NCBI GenBank assembly: GCA_003427395.1
Contig: BFEA01000588.1
Span: 628,601-649,745, forward strand
Source: Chara braunii
Lineage: Eukaryota; Streptophyta; Charophyceae; Charales; Characeae
DNA: 21,145 bases
Direction of reading: 5' to 3'
Part shown: one piece after another, positions 8,832-18,402 of the stretch
How the letters are laid out: every line of letters begins with the position of its first letter
Numbering within the stretch: the stretch's first letter is position 1
Translations under genes and position numbers: made by a program
The notes under the pieces: generated by a model
Database searches by the model: none
Told to the model about the DNA's origin: nothing
The model's input: only the letters and a program-made list of their open reading frames with translations

Positions 8832-9665
8832 CCATGGCAAGGACTCATGAAGATGTCGTCAAGGAGACACCCTGAAACGAATGGACAGACTGAACAAATG
8901 AACAAGGTTCTGCAACAGACTTTTAGGATGTACAGAAGGGCAGGTCAGGTAGACTGGGATGAGCACTTACCTTGTATAGTGATTGCCTACAACAATTCAG
9001 TGCACTTGTCAACAGGCTGAACCCCAAAATCAGCTGCACAAGGGATGGCAGCCACGAAGACCGATAGATTGCTTGAACGCTGACCAGGTGCAGAGATTGT
9101 CGCGTGACACTCTAGATTTCCCACTTCTGCAGAGAATCAAAGAAAGAATTAGGCATGTGCAATAGAAGATGACTGAGCAGGCCAATAAGCACAAACACCC
9201 ATCTCAATTCGCTGCTGTTGATCTCGTTTGGGTGAAGTCCGAGGAGTTCGTTCCTGAGGAAGGAATTCCCAAAAGATGTTACCAGCGTATAGGGGGCCAT
9301 GGGAGATCATCAATGTCAAGGGAAATGCAGATAGCCTATCCTACACAGTTGAAGTTCCACCACATCTGAGAACTTACCCAGTATTTCATGAATCTAAGCT
9401 GCCACCTGTGGATGGTGATACGTTGTTCCCGTCTAAACCATCCATGATTCCTCCTGATATGGATGGAAGTTATGACATCAATCGGATTGATACCCTCAGA
9501 CCAGGTTGAAGAGGTATGTCACATTACCAATTCAAGGTTATATGGCAATACCAAGATCCGGAGGAGGATATGTGGTTTCCTAGGGACCAGCTGGTGCAGA
9601 CTGCACCCCGGATCATAGTTCATTATGAACAAGCCTTGAGAGGAATCGGGTTTGAAGATAGGTGA
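8832..9665 (+). pseudogene. int: Ty3/gypsy integrase C-terminal remnant, element 2
   Basis: Only the end of pol survives. It starts within the integrase core just before HPETNGQTEQ (from about 8868), so the catalytic Glu is present but both Asp residues are missing. It continues through AYNNSVHLSTG, NKHKHPSQF, the GPY/F module (LLPAYRGPWE) and a chromodomain-like tail (FKVIWQYQDPEEDMWF). It closely resembles element 1, so it is the same or a sister family. Damage: TGA at 9018-9020, an extra A near 9026, TAG at 9163-9165, a one-base loss near 9270 and TGA at 9507-9509. The natural end is TGA 9663-9665. The left edge abuts G-rich repeat DNA with no LTR, so the rest was lost by deletion or incomplete integration. 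Confidence 0.9.
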
Positions 9666-9710
9666 AAGGTTGAAACTTCTGCGAGGACTTCGAATTTAAA
9701 CCTGCGGGAG

Positions 9711-10540
9711 TGAAAAGGATTCATGATCCTCAGTAACCCGTCCAAGTCCAGTAACTTGTTTTCTAATGCACAATACGTCTGTTTTTATTTAGAAGACTTC
9801 AGCATGTTCCGATCTTGACAGGTGTCAGCAACTTAAGTGAGAATCCAAGTTTTAGTTTCGTGTCTGCTGAAGTTTGTAACGGTGGTCTACGTCATTTAGG
9901 GCCATGACAGGTGTAGGTAGCACATGTAGCTGTAGGATCTGGAGCCTTGAAATGGCAAGTCTGTATCCACTAGTTTCGGATCAGTTCAGGTCGTGCCAAG
10001 TGTCCACAACACAAGTAGAGCTCAGGGTCTGTAGCCTAATGCAGATCCGGGCAAGTCCAGACCGTACCACGTGGCCGCAGCAGAAGTGCGTATAGGGATG
10101 GGCAGTGTCACATCTCAGTCCCAAGGACTGACCAGTACCGGTTGTCAGAGAGCCGACCAGCCCCAAGGAAGGGCCCAGCCACAATCAGCAAATTGCAAAG
10201 GCCACCAGGGCCAAGCCAGAGTGCAGGCATTCTTGGTTTTTGACGTGGAAGCGCTGCTGCGTTCTTGTGCGTTACAGAGTCCACTGAGCTAGCGAGCTGA
10301 GCAGTAGTAGTAGTCGACAGTGCCTGGTGCCATAGCTATAGTTTGAGAGAGAACTTCACAGGAGGACATTCAGAAAATGATCAGAGTGACCTGTTAGTGG
10401 TGAGGTTGAGCGTAGTTCATGTAGTAAGAGAGAATATAGGAGGGAGGTAGCTAGAGCCTGCTGTGTATTGCATCAAGTGTGGTGTAGAGGCCAATGGCCA
10501 TAGCCGAAGGAAGTCGAAAGACAGATCTGAAATTCAGTGT
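9711..10540 (+). repeat. LTR of element 2 (end uncertain)
   Basis: It starts TGAAAAGG directly after a purine tract GCGGGAG, matching the element 1 junction. Shared blocks with the LTR at 6456 include GGAAGCGCTGC (near 10247) and TGCCATAGCT-TAGTTT (10328-10344). The region matching the TATA box of the other LTR has no TATA. The right edge is not resolved. No gene is visible inside. Confidence 0.55.
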
Positions 10541-10630
10541 TGTTGCTGGGACGATTTTTTGAGTTCAGAGCTCATGTGTGTTCGGTGTTTGTCGGGCTCT
10601 GTGTGGAAACTCGTTGCAAGTGTGTGATGC

Positions 10631-11038
10631 ATGGAAGTCTCATTCCACTTGCTTCTGCCTTGCGCTTCGATGTTTCTAGGTTGGTTTGACGGCAAGGGAA
10701 TTCTCAGCATGCTCGATTTACTACCAATGCATGCACAGCCATACATATTCGGGCTCGTAACTTTAAGTGACGGCAGTGTTGCAGTCATACGTGCGCGGAG
10801 TCTCGACATGTCTCGTGCAGGATGGGACGGAATTCCATCAAACACCACAGAATATGCTCCATCTACATGGGAAGCAGGATTCCAATTTAAAGACTTTGTC
10901 GAAACAACAGCAGCATCAAACAGTAGTTATGGAGATAACATGGGCATCACCGAAGGTTCTGAAGGTGAATTACTCATCTGGGGACCATTCGGAATATACT
11001 ACAGGTATGGGAAAATAACACACTGGTTATCTATGTAA
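10631..11038 (+). CDS. Unassigned ORF, 135 codons
   Basis: The frame begins MEVSFHLLLP and ends at TAA 11036-11038. I do not recognise it and see no domain motif, zinc ligand or clear membrane segment beyond a mildly hydrophobic start. It lies between the LTR of element 2 and the LTR of element 3, so it may be a scrap of host gene or of an older repeat. A good splice-donor-like CAG|GTATGG at 11001-11009 could end an exon before the stop. Another frame (10767-11018) and the minus strand (10534-10848) are also open over part of it, which lowers confidence that any is coding. Confidence 0.25.
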   Translation: MEVSFHLLLPCASMFLGWFDGKGILSMLDLLPMHAQPYIFGLVTLSDGSVAVIRARSLDMSRAGWDGIPSNTTEYAPSTWEAGFQFKDFVETTAASNSSYGDNMGITEGSEGELLIWGPFGIYYRYGKITHWLSM

Positions 11039-11240
11039 CAGAATGCTGCAACAAACTCCATTACAAGCCCATACCTCTTACAGCTTCTTTTTTCTTTTTT
11101 CTTTCTTTTTTTTTCAATGGCGATGGCCTTGAGATACCATAATTGGACTGACCGGCCCCAGGTAATTCAGAATTATTTTATTCTGTTCATCTGATTGTAT
11201 CTGGATACGAACTTGAGTCTGTATTTCAACAGTTCATGGG
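11039..11240. other. Noncoding spacer with pyrimidine tract
   Basis: Contains a T/C run at about 11094-11115. Nothing else is recognised. Confidence 0.5.
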
Positions 11241-12472
11241 TGTGTTATGACCCTGGCCAATTTCGAGATACACATCCACTGGAAAGTACAATGCCATCCA
11301 ATTGCAGAAAGAAAGAGGAGTAGAAGAAGAAGAAGATGTACACCAGCAAAGACAATGACAAGGCTCTTCTTCTTCGCCCAACAATCTCCTCCTGCTTATC
11401 TCCCCCTTCTCTTATTCATACAATAATAATACAATGTTGATTGACTGGTCCAGAATCATGTCCGAGTCCCTTTTCTACTGCAGGTATCATTCAAGGTCCA
11501 CCATAGCCATGGCCGCCTCTCCCACTCTTCACACACATAGGCCGAGGCTATGGCGGACTACTAGGCCTTGCTCCGACGTCCAAAGGACAACCCAAAGCAG
11601 CTATGGCTGCTCCAGCTCAGGCCGCCATGCCCAGCCCTGCCTTGAAGCTTCTTGGTGTAGCTCCCCCGGCTGGGGACTCCTTGCTGCAGCGCCCACCAAG
11701 GTGATGAAGATGGCTGCCACCATAGCCAGGTAAGTACCCCTGGCGCTCCTCCCCCTTCCTCCTTCCTTCCTCCTACTTCCTCCCTCTAGTCCTTCTTCTT
11801 CCTCCCCAGCAGCACAGCTCCAACCCAGCGCTGCTCCCTCCAGCGCTCCACCAGTGTGTTGCCAAACTTGCACACCGAAAAAGAGGCCGGGTCTTCCGCC
11901 TGGCCGGAGGATATAGCGTCCTGCTTTGCCTCTTGGGCGGTGACTTCCAGGCCGCTGGCCTTCCCAAGCAACCGGTACCTCCTCCTCTTTTGGAGGGAAC
12001 ATCATTGCAGACTCTGATATTGCCCCTACAGGCCCTAGACTCAGACTGGTACCCGCTAGACCTAGCCTGCACTACCGGCCTCTAAAAATGCCACTTTTGT
12101 CTTCTTCTGCTCGGCCTCCGGTACCTGCATATTTACCCCCCTGCCGGGTGCGGTACCGGCCTACCCGCTACTTGAGTGCTTTCTCCCCGCTGCAACCCTT
12201 CGAAGCCACGGCCACAGGTAAGTACCAGCCCTGAGGGCCCAATGAACGAACAAGTGCCCTGGCGGGCCACACACACACACACTCATACCAACCAGCACTC
12301 AGACAGGCACGGTCACACACGCAAGCCAACCAGCACTCAGACAGACATGCGGTCCAGCAAGCACACACACACACAGACTTAGCAGGCGGGGAACTCAGTA
12401 GGGCATTCAGTTTATGAGCAAAACTCAGAAATCAGCTGTGTGTTTCAGTCCGTGTTTGGACGGGTTATCACA
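11241..12472 (-). repeat. 3' LTR of element 3
   Basis: Read on the minus strand it begins TGTGATAACC immediately after the G-rich polypurine tract and appears to end ...GGTCATAACACA at 11241, giving short inverted ends of the usual TG...CA type and a length of about 1.23 kb. The inner edge is firm; the outer edge is inferred from the inverted-end match only. Inside are CA/TG runs (12267-12282, 12361-12376), a 19-base direct repeat (12288-12306 and 12326-12344), C/T-rich tracts and a hairpin matching one in the element 1 LTR. Short ORFs here are not supported. Confidence 0.5.
12288..12344. repeat. 19-bp direct repeat, 38-bp period
   Basis: CCAACCAGCACTCAGACAG occurs exactly at 12288-12306 and 12326-12344, between two CA-dinucleotide runs. 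It is a small tandem duplication within the LTR. Confidence 0.85.
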
Positions 12473-12485
12473 CTACCCCCCCCTC
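12473..12485 (-). other. Polypurine tract, element 3
   Basis: On the minus strand GAGGGGGGGGTAG, with eight G's, lies between the end of pol (12514) and the LTR start TGTGATAACC. This is the plus-strand primer site of the element. Confidence 0.75.
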
Positions 12486-12513
12486 AAGAGCGAGGTCCCT
12501 TCGAGCGAGTAAC

Positions 12514-14107
12514 TCATTCTGAGTCCTCGGCAAACGCATCATAGGCGAGCAAGGCAAAGAGATTCCTGGAATACTCTGTTGCAGAGAGCCTTGCTGAGAT
12601 CTTCAGTGTGGCGTTAGCGGCGATCTGTCGCTCGTAAGCTTTAACAACGCGCGGTGCGCTGCGTAACAGTTCCTGTTTGGAGATCCAGTAGAGATCGTCT
12701 AACGGGTGATACATGAAATGAACCTGGTACTGTCTGTTTCTCCTCTTACCTACATGCTGTTTAATTCTATTTATCTCATGCCCGCCCTTGATTGCGCGAG
12801 AGATCATATCTTCGCAGTAATCGAATGTCTCGGCATCACGATGGAGGTACAGTTTAGATGCATGGAACACAGGATATGTGCGCAGGTGAGCTGGCACGTC
12901 TACAATGTACGAAGGGCCAAAGTGATCTTCCCCAATCACATCCAAAACTTCCCAAGGCCCGTAGTAGAGTGGGAGGAGTTTGCGTGAGACTCCCTCCTCC
13001 TCTGAGAATTCAGACATCTTCACCCAGACATAGCTTCCTACCTGAATCTCCGATGGTCGGCGCGTTTGCATGGTGGATCATGGCATGTTGTCGCTTGGTC
13101 ATAGTTGCAACAGCAACTTCGAGCAAGCGATCATACTTAGCCCTGAAGCCGGGCCTGCCGGGTGTTAAGCCAGCTGACTGCTCAGGGAATAAGTAGGAGA
13201 GCGGATTACGGATCTGCCACCCGTAGTGCAACCTGTTGGGTGTCATGGCGGTGGCAGAATGGACAGAGTTGTTATACAACCCCTTGACAGAATACAACTC
13301 TTCATCCCATGTCTCCTGATCCGGAATGATCAACGCATGGAGAAGTTGGAATACAGTCTGGTTGATCTCCTCAGCCAAACCGTTGGCTTCGGGGTGTCGA
13401 TCAGATGTCATGCACAGTTTGATTCCTAGGTGGGACATGAAATCCTTTCATTCAGTGCTAATGAAACGCGGATCCCGATCGCTCACAAGAGTCTTCGGGG
13501 TTCCGAATTGCAGCAGGTATTTCTGTTGGAATTTGTGAATCACTAGATCTGTTGGGGCGTGGGGCAGCAAAGGAATCAGATTGAGAAATTTTGAAAACCG
13601 GTCAACAATCACCATGACTTGTGAATACCCGTTCTTGCTTACCTTACCCATGTCAGTGAAGTCGATGGAGACAGACTCCCCGGGACCATCAGGAATGGGT
13701 AGGGGTGTGAGTAGCCCCATGGGCTTTTGTCTGCAAGGTTTGATTCGTTGACAGACTTGACATTCAACTACAAATTTCTCAGCAGTCTCTTTCATGCCAG
13801 GCCAATCAAACTGTCTCAGCAGGTTAGCGTACGTTTTTGCCATGCCGAAGTGTCCGCTCCGGCCATGAGCCAAGTCCAGAAAGTGTGTGCGGAGGGGCTC
13901 ATGATTGGGCACACACAAACGGTCATGGTTCCCGTAACGACGAAAAATCAGTCCTCCATACTCGTGGAAATCAGGCTGACTACTAGGATCAGCCTGCAGC
14001 TGCTCAAGGATGGAGCTAAGTTCCGGACCCTTGGTTGTCTGCTCTACGAGCTCCTCCTTCAGTTTCTTCCGGAGGTCGTAGGATTTGACAAGGCAAGTCA
14101 TGTACTC
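12514..14107 (-). pseudogene. int: Ty3/gypsy integrase, element 3
   Basis: A zinc finger is visible (HGRSGHFG ... CQVC). The core keeps D1 (SIDFTDMG), the middle Asp (SDRDPRF) and the Glu 35 residues later (GLAEE). The DDE triad is thus intact, unlike element 1. A TGA at 13448-13450 replaces the Trp expected in STEWKDF, and a one-base indel near 13065 separates the core from the C-terminal part (RRPSEIQVGSYVWVKM). The GPY/F-type module (LLPLYYGPWEV) and a divergent chromodomain-like tail (YQVHFMYHPLDDLYW) follow, then about 45 further residues to the TGA at 12514. The sequence differs clearly from elements 1 and 2, so this is another family. Confidence 0.9.
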
Positions 14108-15371
14108 AGGGTGGCGAGACAATGTGTCAGCGACTCGATTGTAACAACCCTTTTTGTGTCTTAATTCAAAATAAAAAATGTCAATCCCATGGAACCAGCG
14201 AAGCAAGGTAGGGGACAGAGTAGTCCGCTGCTTCAAGGTCTCATGATCTGAGAAGACTTTGAAGTGGCGTCCCAAAAGGTAATGTTTCCAATGATCCAAC
14301 GCCATACGCAAAGCGTAGAGCTCGCACATGTAGGTGGAAGTGGCTACCTTTACGTTGGGCATTCGTTTGTTGTAGTACTCGAGTGGCCGCAGGCCATCGC
14401 CGTCATCTTGTTGCAGCACTGCACCGATTCCATATTGACTTGCATCCGTAGTAACTACGAAGGTCAGTTTGGGATCTGCAATGCAGAGTACCGGGTAACT
14501 TACCAAGGCTTCCTTGAGAGTTCGAAAAGCTTCCGTACACGCGGCATCCCAGGAATAAGACACATTTTTACTGGTTAGTCGCGACAACGGACGAGCAATG
14601 ATAGAAAAACGGGGTACAAACTAGAGATAGTACGACGCGAGACCAAGGAAAGAACGCAATTCGCGAATGTTCGCAGGCTGAGGCCAATCACGTAGGACCT
14701 CAATCTTAGTTGCCTCGGGCTCTAGGCCTGCAGCAGACAACGGGTGCCCAAGATAGATGACGCTATCCTTCCCAAACTCAGATTTCTCCAAGTTGAGATG
14801 GAGCTGCGTCTTCTTGAGGATAGCGAGCACCTCCTCAAGATGCTTGAGGTGTTCCTCCATGGACTTGCTGAAGATCAGAATATCGTCTAGGTACACTACC
14901 ACAAACCGGCCAATCTGTTCGCGGAGGACCTTGTCCATGAGGCTTTGGAAAGTCGCTAGTGCGTTCGTGAGACCGAAGGGCATTACGGTGAACTCATAAA
15001 GCCCGTCGCGTGTTTTGAACGCAGTCTTGTGCTGGTCCGCAGGATCGACTTCAATCTGGTGGTAGCCAGACTTGAGATCGATCTTGGAGAAGACCTTGCA
15101 CCCGCCTGCGACATCAAGCAAGTCGTCTATACGAGGCAATGGATAAGCATTCTTTCTCGTGATGCGGTTTAGACCGCGATAGTCAATACACATGCGGAGT
15201 TTGCCTCCTTTCTTTGGCACAAACAACACAGGAGCACCAAATTCAGATTCACTTGGTTTGATCCACCCTTTGTCAATCATCTCATCGATCTGTCGCCGGA
15301 GTTCCTCCAACTCGTCGGGTCCCATACGGTACACGCAGCCCTTTGGAGGAACAGCACGACAACTCCCGCCT
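14108..15371 (-). pseudogene. pol: Ty3/gypsy reverse transcriptase + RNase H, element 3
   Basis: RT motifs in order: FGAPVLFVPKKGGKLRMC, SKIDLKSGYHQIEV, MPFGLTNA and the YLDD box (14883-14894). RNase H follows with TTDASQYG, CELYAL, FSDHETL (Asp codon 14246-14248) and VADTLSR; all catalytic acids appear present. One TAG at 14621-14623 interrupts the connection region (SYYL*FVPRF), easily explained by a CAG-to-TAG change. The frame upstream of about 15371 is lost because an AT-rich segment interrupts the linker to protease; an apparent start at 15568 lies inside that insert and is an artefact. Confidence 0.92.
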
Positions 15372-15650
15372 AGGGGGAATTTAATATTGGATCTTTGGAC
15401 TTCAAGTTTTCGAAATCGTGGTTTTACATACCACAATCTTCTAATATTGTAGCTATATGCTATATATGGTAAACCAGCCAGGCGCCTGGACCTGACAATA
15501 CCACACGTGTTTGTAAGTACCGAATAAATTAGGAGGTGTTGCTGCAATAGGTCTTGTCTTTGTTTCACTATTTGCTTTACCTTTTATTAACACTTCATAT
15601 GTACGAAGTTCAACTTTTAGACCCATTCATCAAAAACTTTTTTGGTTACT
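15372..15650. mobile_element. AT-rich insertion in element 3 pol
   Basis: The protease-RT linker reads HTIELVE up to about 15653 and resumes at AVPPKGCVYRM near 15358, where the family is normally continuous. The ~280 bases between are AT-rich, carry stops in the pol frame and contain a 12-base palindrome (15478-15489). I found no convincing terminal inverted repeat and no certain target duplication, so the edges are good to about 10 bases. It may be a small nonautonomous element or filler DNA. Confidence 0.55.
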
Positions 15651-16094
15651 TGTGGCAGATCTCGACCAACTCGATGGTGTGTCGAACCGGTCGCGTGGGG
15701 ACTCCACGTGGCTCGGCCAAGACTTCCGGAAACCGATCGAGGCGGGTTTGGATGTCTGATGGGACAGGTGGGGGTGGGGAATCAGCAAAGGGATCACCAA
15801 GGTCCGGTCGCAAGTCGCGTACAGAGACAACCGAATCTGAAGTAGGATCATTTGGACTATTAGAGGGTAGAGAGGTAGAGATGTTAGTAGTAGAAGTACT
15901 AGAAGCAGGATCATTAATCAAAGAAGTAGTGGTACTATCCGCAAAAGTAGAAGGCACATGAGGAGGACGAACAAAGGCAACATACAACTGTTCTTTCTCT
16001 TTGTGCTTGCGCCACTTCTTGCAAAATTCAATGCATTTAGAAAAGTCACTGGGGAATCGTGCTTCTCATCCAAGAGGACAGGAAGTTCGTTCCC
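15646..16094 (-). pseudogene. Protease-RT linker, element 3
   Basis: A Ser/Thr/Pro-rich low-complexity stretch (about residues 10-75 of the frame starting at 15987) leads into LDRFPEVLAEPRGVPTRP, a typical sequence before Ty3 RT. It is in a different frame from the protease, so there is at least one indel between 15987 and 16095. Continuity with RT is broken by the AT-rich insertion. Confidence 0.7.
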
Positions 16095-16607
16095 CTAAGC
16101 ATCTTTGACCATGAAGAGCGAATCCTTCCACTTGGTCCATTCGCATTGGGACTGCAGCCAGCCCAAGCCAAGGACAGCGTCGAAGGGGCACTTGTCAAGG
16201 ACAAAGAAGTTCAGTGCATGGGTGACAGTCTTACCTTTGTCAAAGGTAGTGCGCACATCTTTGACTGCATGTGTAGAAGAGACAACTTCCTTGTTGCCAA
16301 CTTGGATCCGACAAGGGTTCTGCAGGGCCACTTGCTTCATCCCCAAGCCGACCCTGCGTATCCCATGTGGTGGCATGAAATTAGTTGTAGCACCACAGTC
16401 AACCAACACACGGAGATAGCGGTGGTTGATGAGAAGTTTAAAGAAGATCAACTTCACTGTCCCTTGGGCACGTTGCTGTTTCATCTCAGCCCAATGCTCC
16501 AAGTGGTAGTGGAAGTCAACCATCTCGGACTCCTCCCAAGGCTCGACATACAATACATTACTTACCTTAGCCTTGTCTTCAGCAGATGGTTGTGCTTCAA
16601 GGGAGGG
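16095..16607 (-). pseudogene. pro: Ty3/gypsy aspartic protease, element 3
   Basis: This is a retropepsin-like domain that matures Gag-Pol. The active site reads DCGAT (16386-16400), a Cys in place of the usual Ser after the catalytic Asp. The second loop is AVLGLGWLQSQ near the end. The frame is open from just after a TAG at 16608-16610 and ends with TAG at 16095. In this same frame, Gag-like sequence continues upstream of that TAG (ESGSDENH), so the stop and a further indel near 16665 separate gag from pro. Confidence 0.82.
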
Positions 16608-16684
16608 CTAGTGATTTTCATCAGAACCCGACTCCCCTGTTGTAGAGTTCGATGAATCTGACTCTACACCCGATTCTGGTTTCC

Positions 16685-18238
16685 CTACAGCCTATAACAG
16701 TCCTGAACCTTGTGATTTGGCTTTTGGCAATGCAGGCAAACCCCCCTCTTGAGTCTGCCCCGCCAGTCATTCTGAGTGATCCGGAGGTCAACCCAAGGTT
16801 TGGTAGTTGCATCCTCCGTTTTAGGCGGGATCTTAACTCCTTTGGGAAGTTGGACATAGCTTTTCCCGGCACTCCGATTCGGTCCCTTAGTGCTGGCAGT
16901 CTTTTCAAAGCCATAAAATTTTTCTTCTTCTTTATTTGCGTCGGACTCATGGGTTGAAGAACAAGCTGTATCGGAGTCCTGTTCTTGGTCGTCACCAAGA
17001 GTGGGGTCATCCGCATCGGCTTCTTCTTCGGCCTCGAGCAGGTCATGCACAACAAAACGGTTGCTGCCCTTGAACCGTTTGCCGCCTATGGGCTTTTTGC
17101 TGCTTGCCGTACTAACGAGGTCCATAGCCTCCAGACTGACTACGTCCTTCATTAAGGTGAGTCAGTCAGTGTATGCAATGTAGTCCCTGCCCAGGCGACT
17201 AGTGAAGTTAGTTGGAACCGCGCCCTTAACCACATCCAAACAAGATTGAGCGGACAATTCCAAACCAGGAGTGGCAAACATCTTGCTTAGATAGTTCTGC
17301 GGGCTTTTCATGGAGTCATTCCACTTGCTGTGCTTTACTTTGTCAAGTTGAATCCTTGCTTTAGCACCAACATGTGGATCTTGGTATTGTGAGATAAGGA
17401 GATCTTCGAGGGAGGCAACCAGGATGATCCTTAGCCATTTGGCTAGTGCAGCCTTTGGGAACCCATCCCGTGTCGCTTGGACTTCTAGGAAGCCCCGTAC
17501 GACTGGCTCGACATTCATTCCCATTATCACCGCCTGGTTCTCAGGTTGAGTTCCCAGAATCTCAAAGTAGGCCCTCATGGAGCCGATCCAGGACTCGATG
17601 TCTTCCTTGCTGTCGTACTTAGACGACAGTTGTACCGCCTTTCGGTCCACATAGGGACTGGCGTAGCTGGGACCAGCTGCAGCTGGTTCCGGTCTTGGGG
17701 CTGCAGCAGTTGCAGAAGTTCTAGCCTCATTGCTTGTTACAGCAACAACGGAATTTGCACCTGCTGCAGGTCCCGAGGGGGTTGTCAGCACACTCGAAGA
17801 AGAGGTAGAAGAAGATACAGTAAGAAGGGCAGAGGTAATTTCGATTGCAGCTTCAGATCCGGGAGGTAGAGGAAGAGGGTTGGCCACTTGGGCTTGTCGC
17901 AGGTCAGCCACCTCCTTTGTCAATTCATGGTACTTGAGGGTCATCTCAGTCAGATCATCCTGAAGTGTCTGCAACTTTGCAAAGACTTCAGCGATCTGAG
18001 TGGTATGGTCCTCAAGATTCCTGATATGAACAAAGGCTGTAAGTATGGACTGCAACTGTTCCCCACACTGCTCTTCAGTCAGTGAGGGGACAGTCTCTAG
18101 GAGGGCCACTTGTCTTTTTAGCAAGGTCTCCTTCCTCTCCTTCTCTATCTCCTGTTCCCATTTTATTGCACCATCTAAGAGTGCTTGCAGATGAGGTTTC
18201 TCAGCATCACTGGCTGCATCTAACAAGGCCCGCCATTG
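16685..18238 (-). pseudogene. gag: Ty3/gypsy Gag, element 3 (5'-truncated)
   Basis: The N-terminal part is a charged helical or coiled-coil stretch (EKPHLQ...EKERKE...; then HTTQIAEVFAKLQTLQ), followed by an Ala/Ser/Pro-rich linker and a capsid-like Gag domain (YDSKEDIESWIGSMRAYFE). After an in-frame TGA at 17162-17164, in the place of a Trp, it runs through an acidic stretch to a CCHC zinc knuckle (CLHCQKPNHKVQDC) and a TAG at 16685. There is no ATG at the front: the frame is open only from 18238, after TAA 18239-18241, and the Gag-like sequence runs right to that point. The beginning of gag, the leader and the 5' LTR are therefore missing. Confidence 0.88.
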
Positions 18239-18402
18239 TTAGACGAGTCGTATTCAAAGTCTTCTCAGATCCTGAAGAAACTGAAAGGGTTGCAATCAAG
18301 CTAAAGAGTGTCAGACGAGTCGTATTCAAGAACAAATGTATCCTGGATCAAAGGTCATTGTGTTTAAGGATTAATTTCCCTCTCACAAACCGGACTCAGT
18401 AA
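18239..18402 (+). other. Junction region with 17-bp direct repeat
   Basis: AGACGAGTCGTATTCAA occurs at 18241-18257 and 18313-18329, 72 bases apart. On the plus strand the region can be read in one frame to a TAA at 18400-18402, with VRRVVFK twice, 24 residues apart. This may be a piece of host exon next to the broken retroelement, or chance. No start codon of its own is evident. Confidence 0.4.

Noticed and set aside
11476-11735. Apparent exon with CTGCAG acceptor and CCAG|GTAAGTA donor, plus a second GTAAGTA near 12214
   Set aside because: It lies inside the element 3 LTR in antisense orientation, and its frame contains no recognisable protein.
11601-12072. Minus-strand ORFs of 99-134 codons in the LTR of element 3
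   Set aside because: Gly/Arg/Glu-rich, GC- and purine-driven, three overlapping frames; no sign of selection.
12288-12344. CRISPR-like repeat-spacer pattern
   Set aside because: Only two repeats, in a eukaryotic LTR next to CA microsatellite; a simple tandem duplication.
12168-12382. Cys-rich minus-strand ORF and Thr/His-rich plus-strand ORF
   Set aside because: Both are translations of CA/TG dinucleotide repeats.
15554-16655. Plus-strand ORFs of 67-198 codons opposite element 3 pro
   Set aside because: They are antisense shadows of the recognisable protease and linker on the minus strand.
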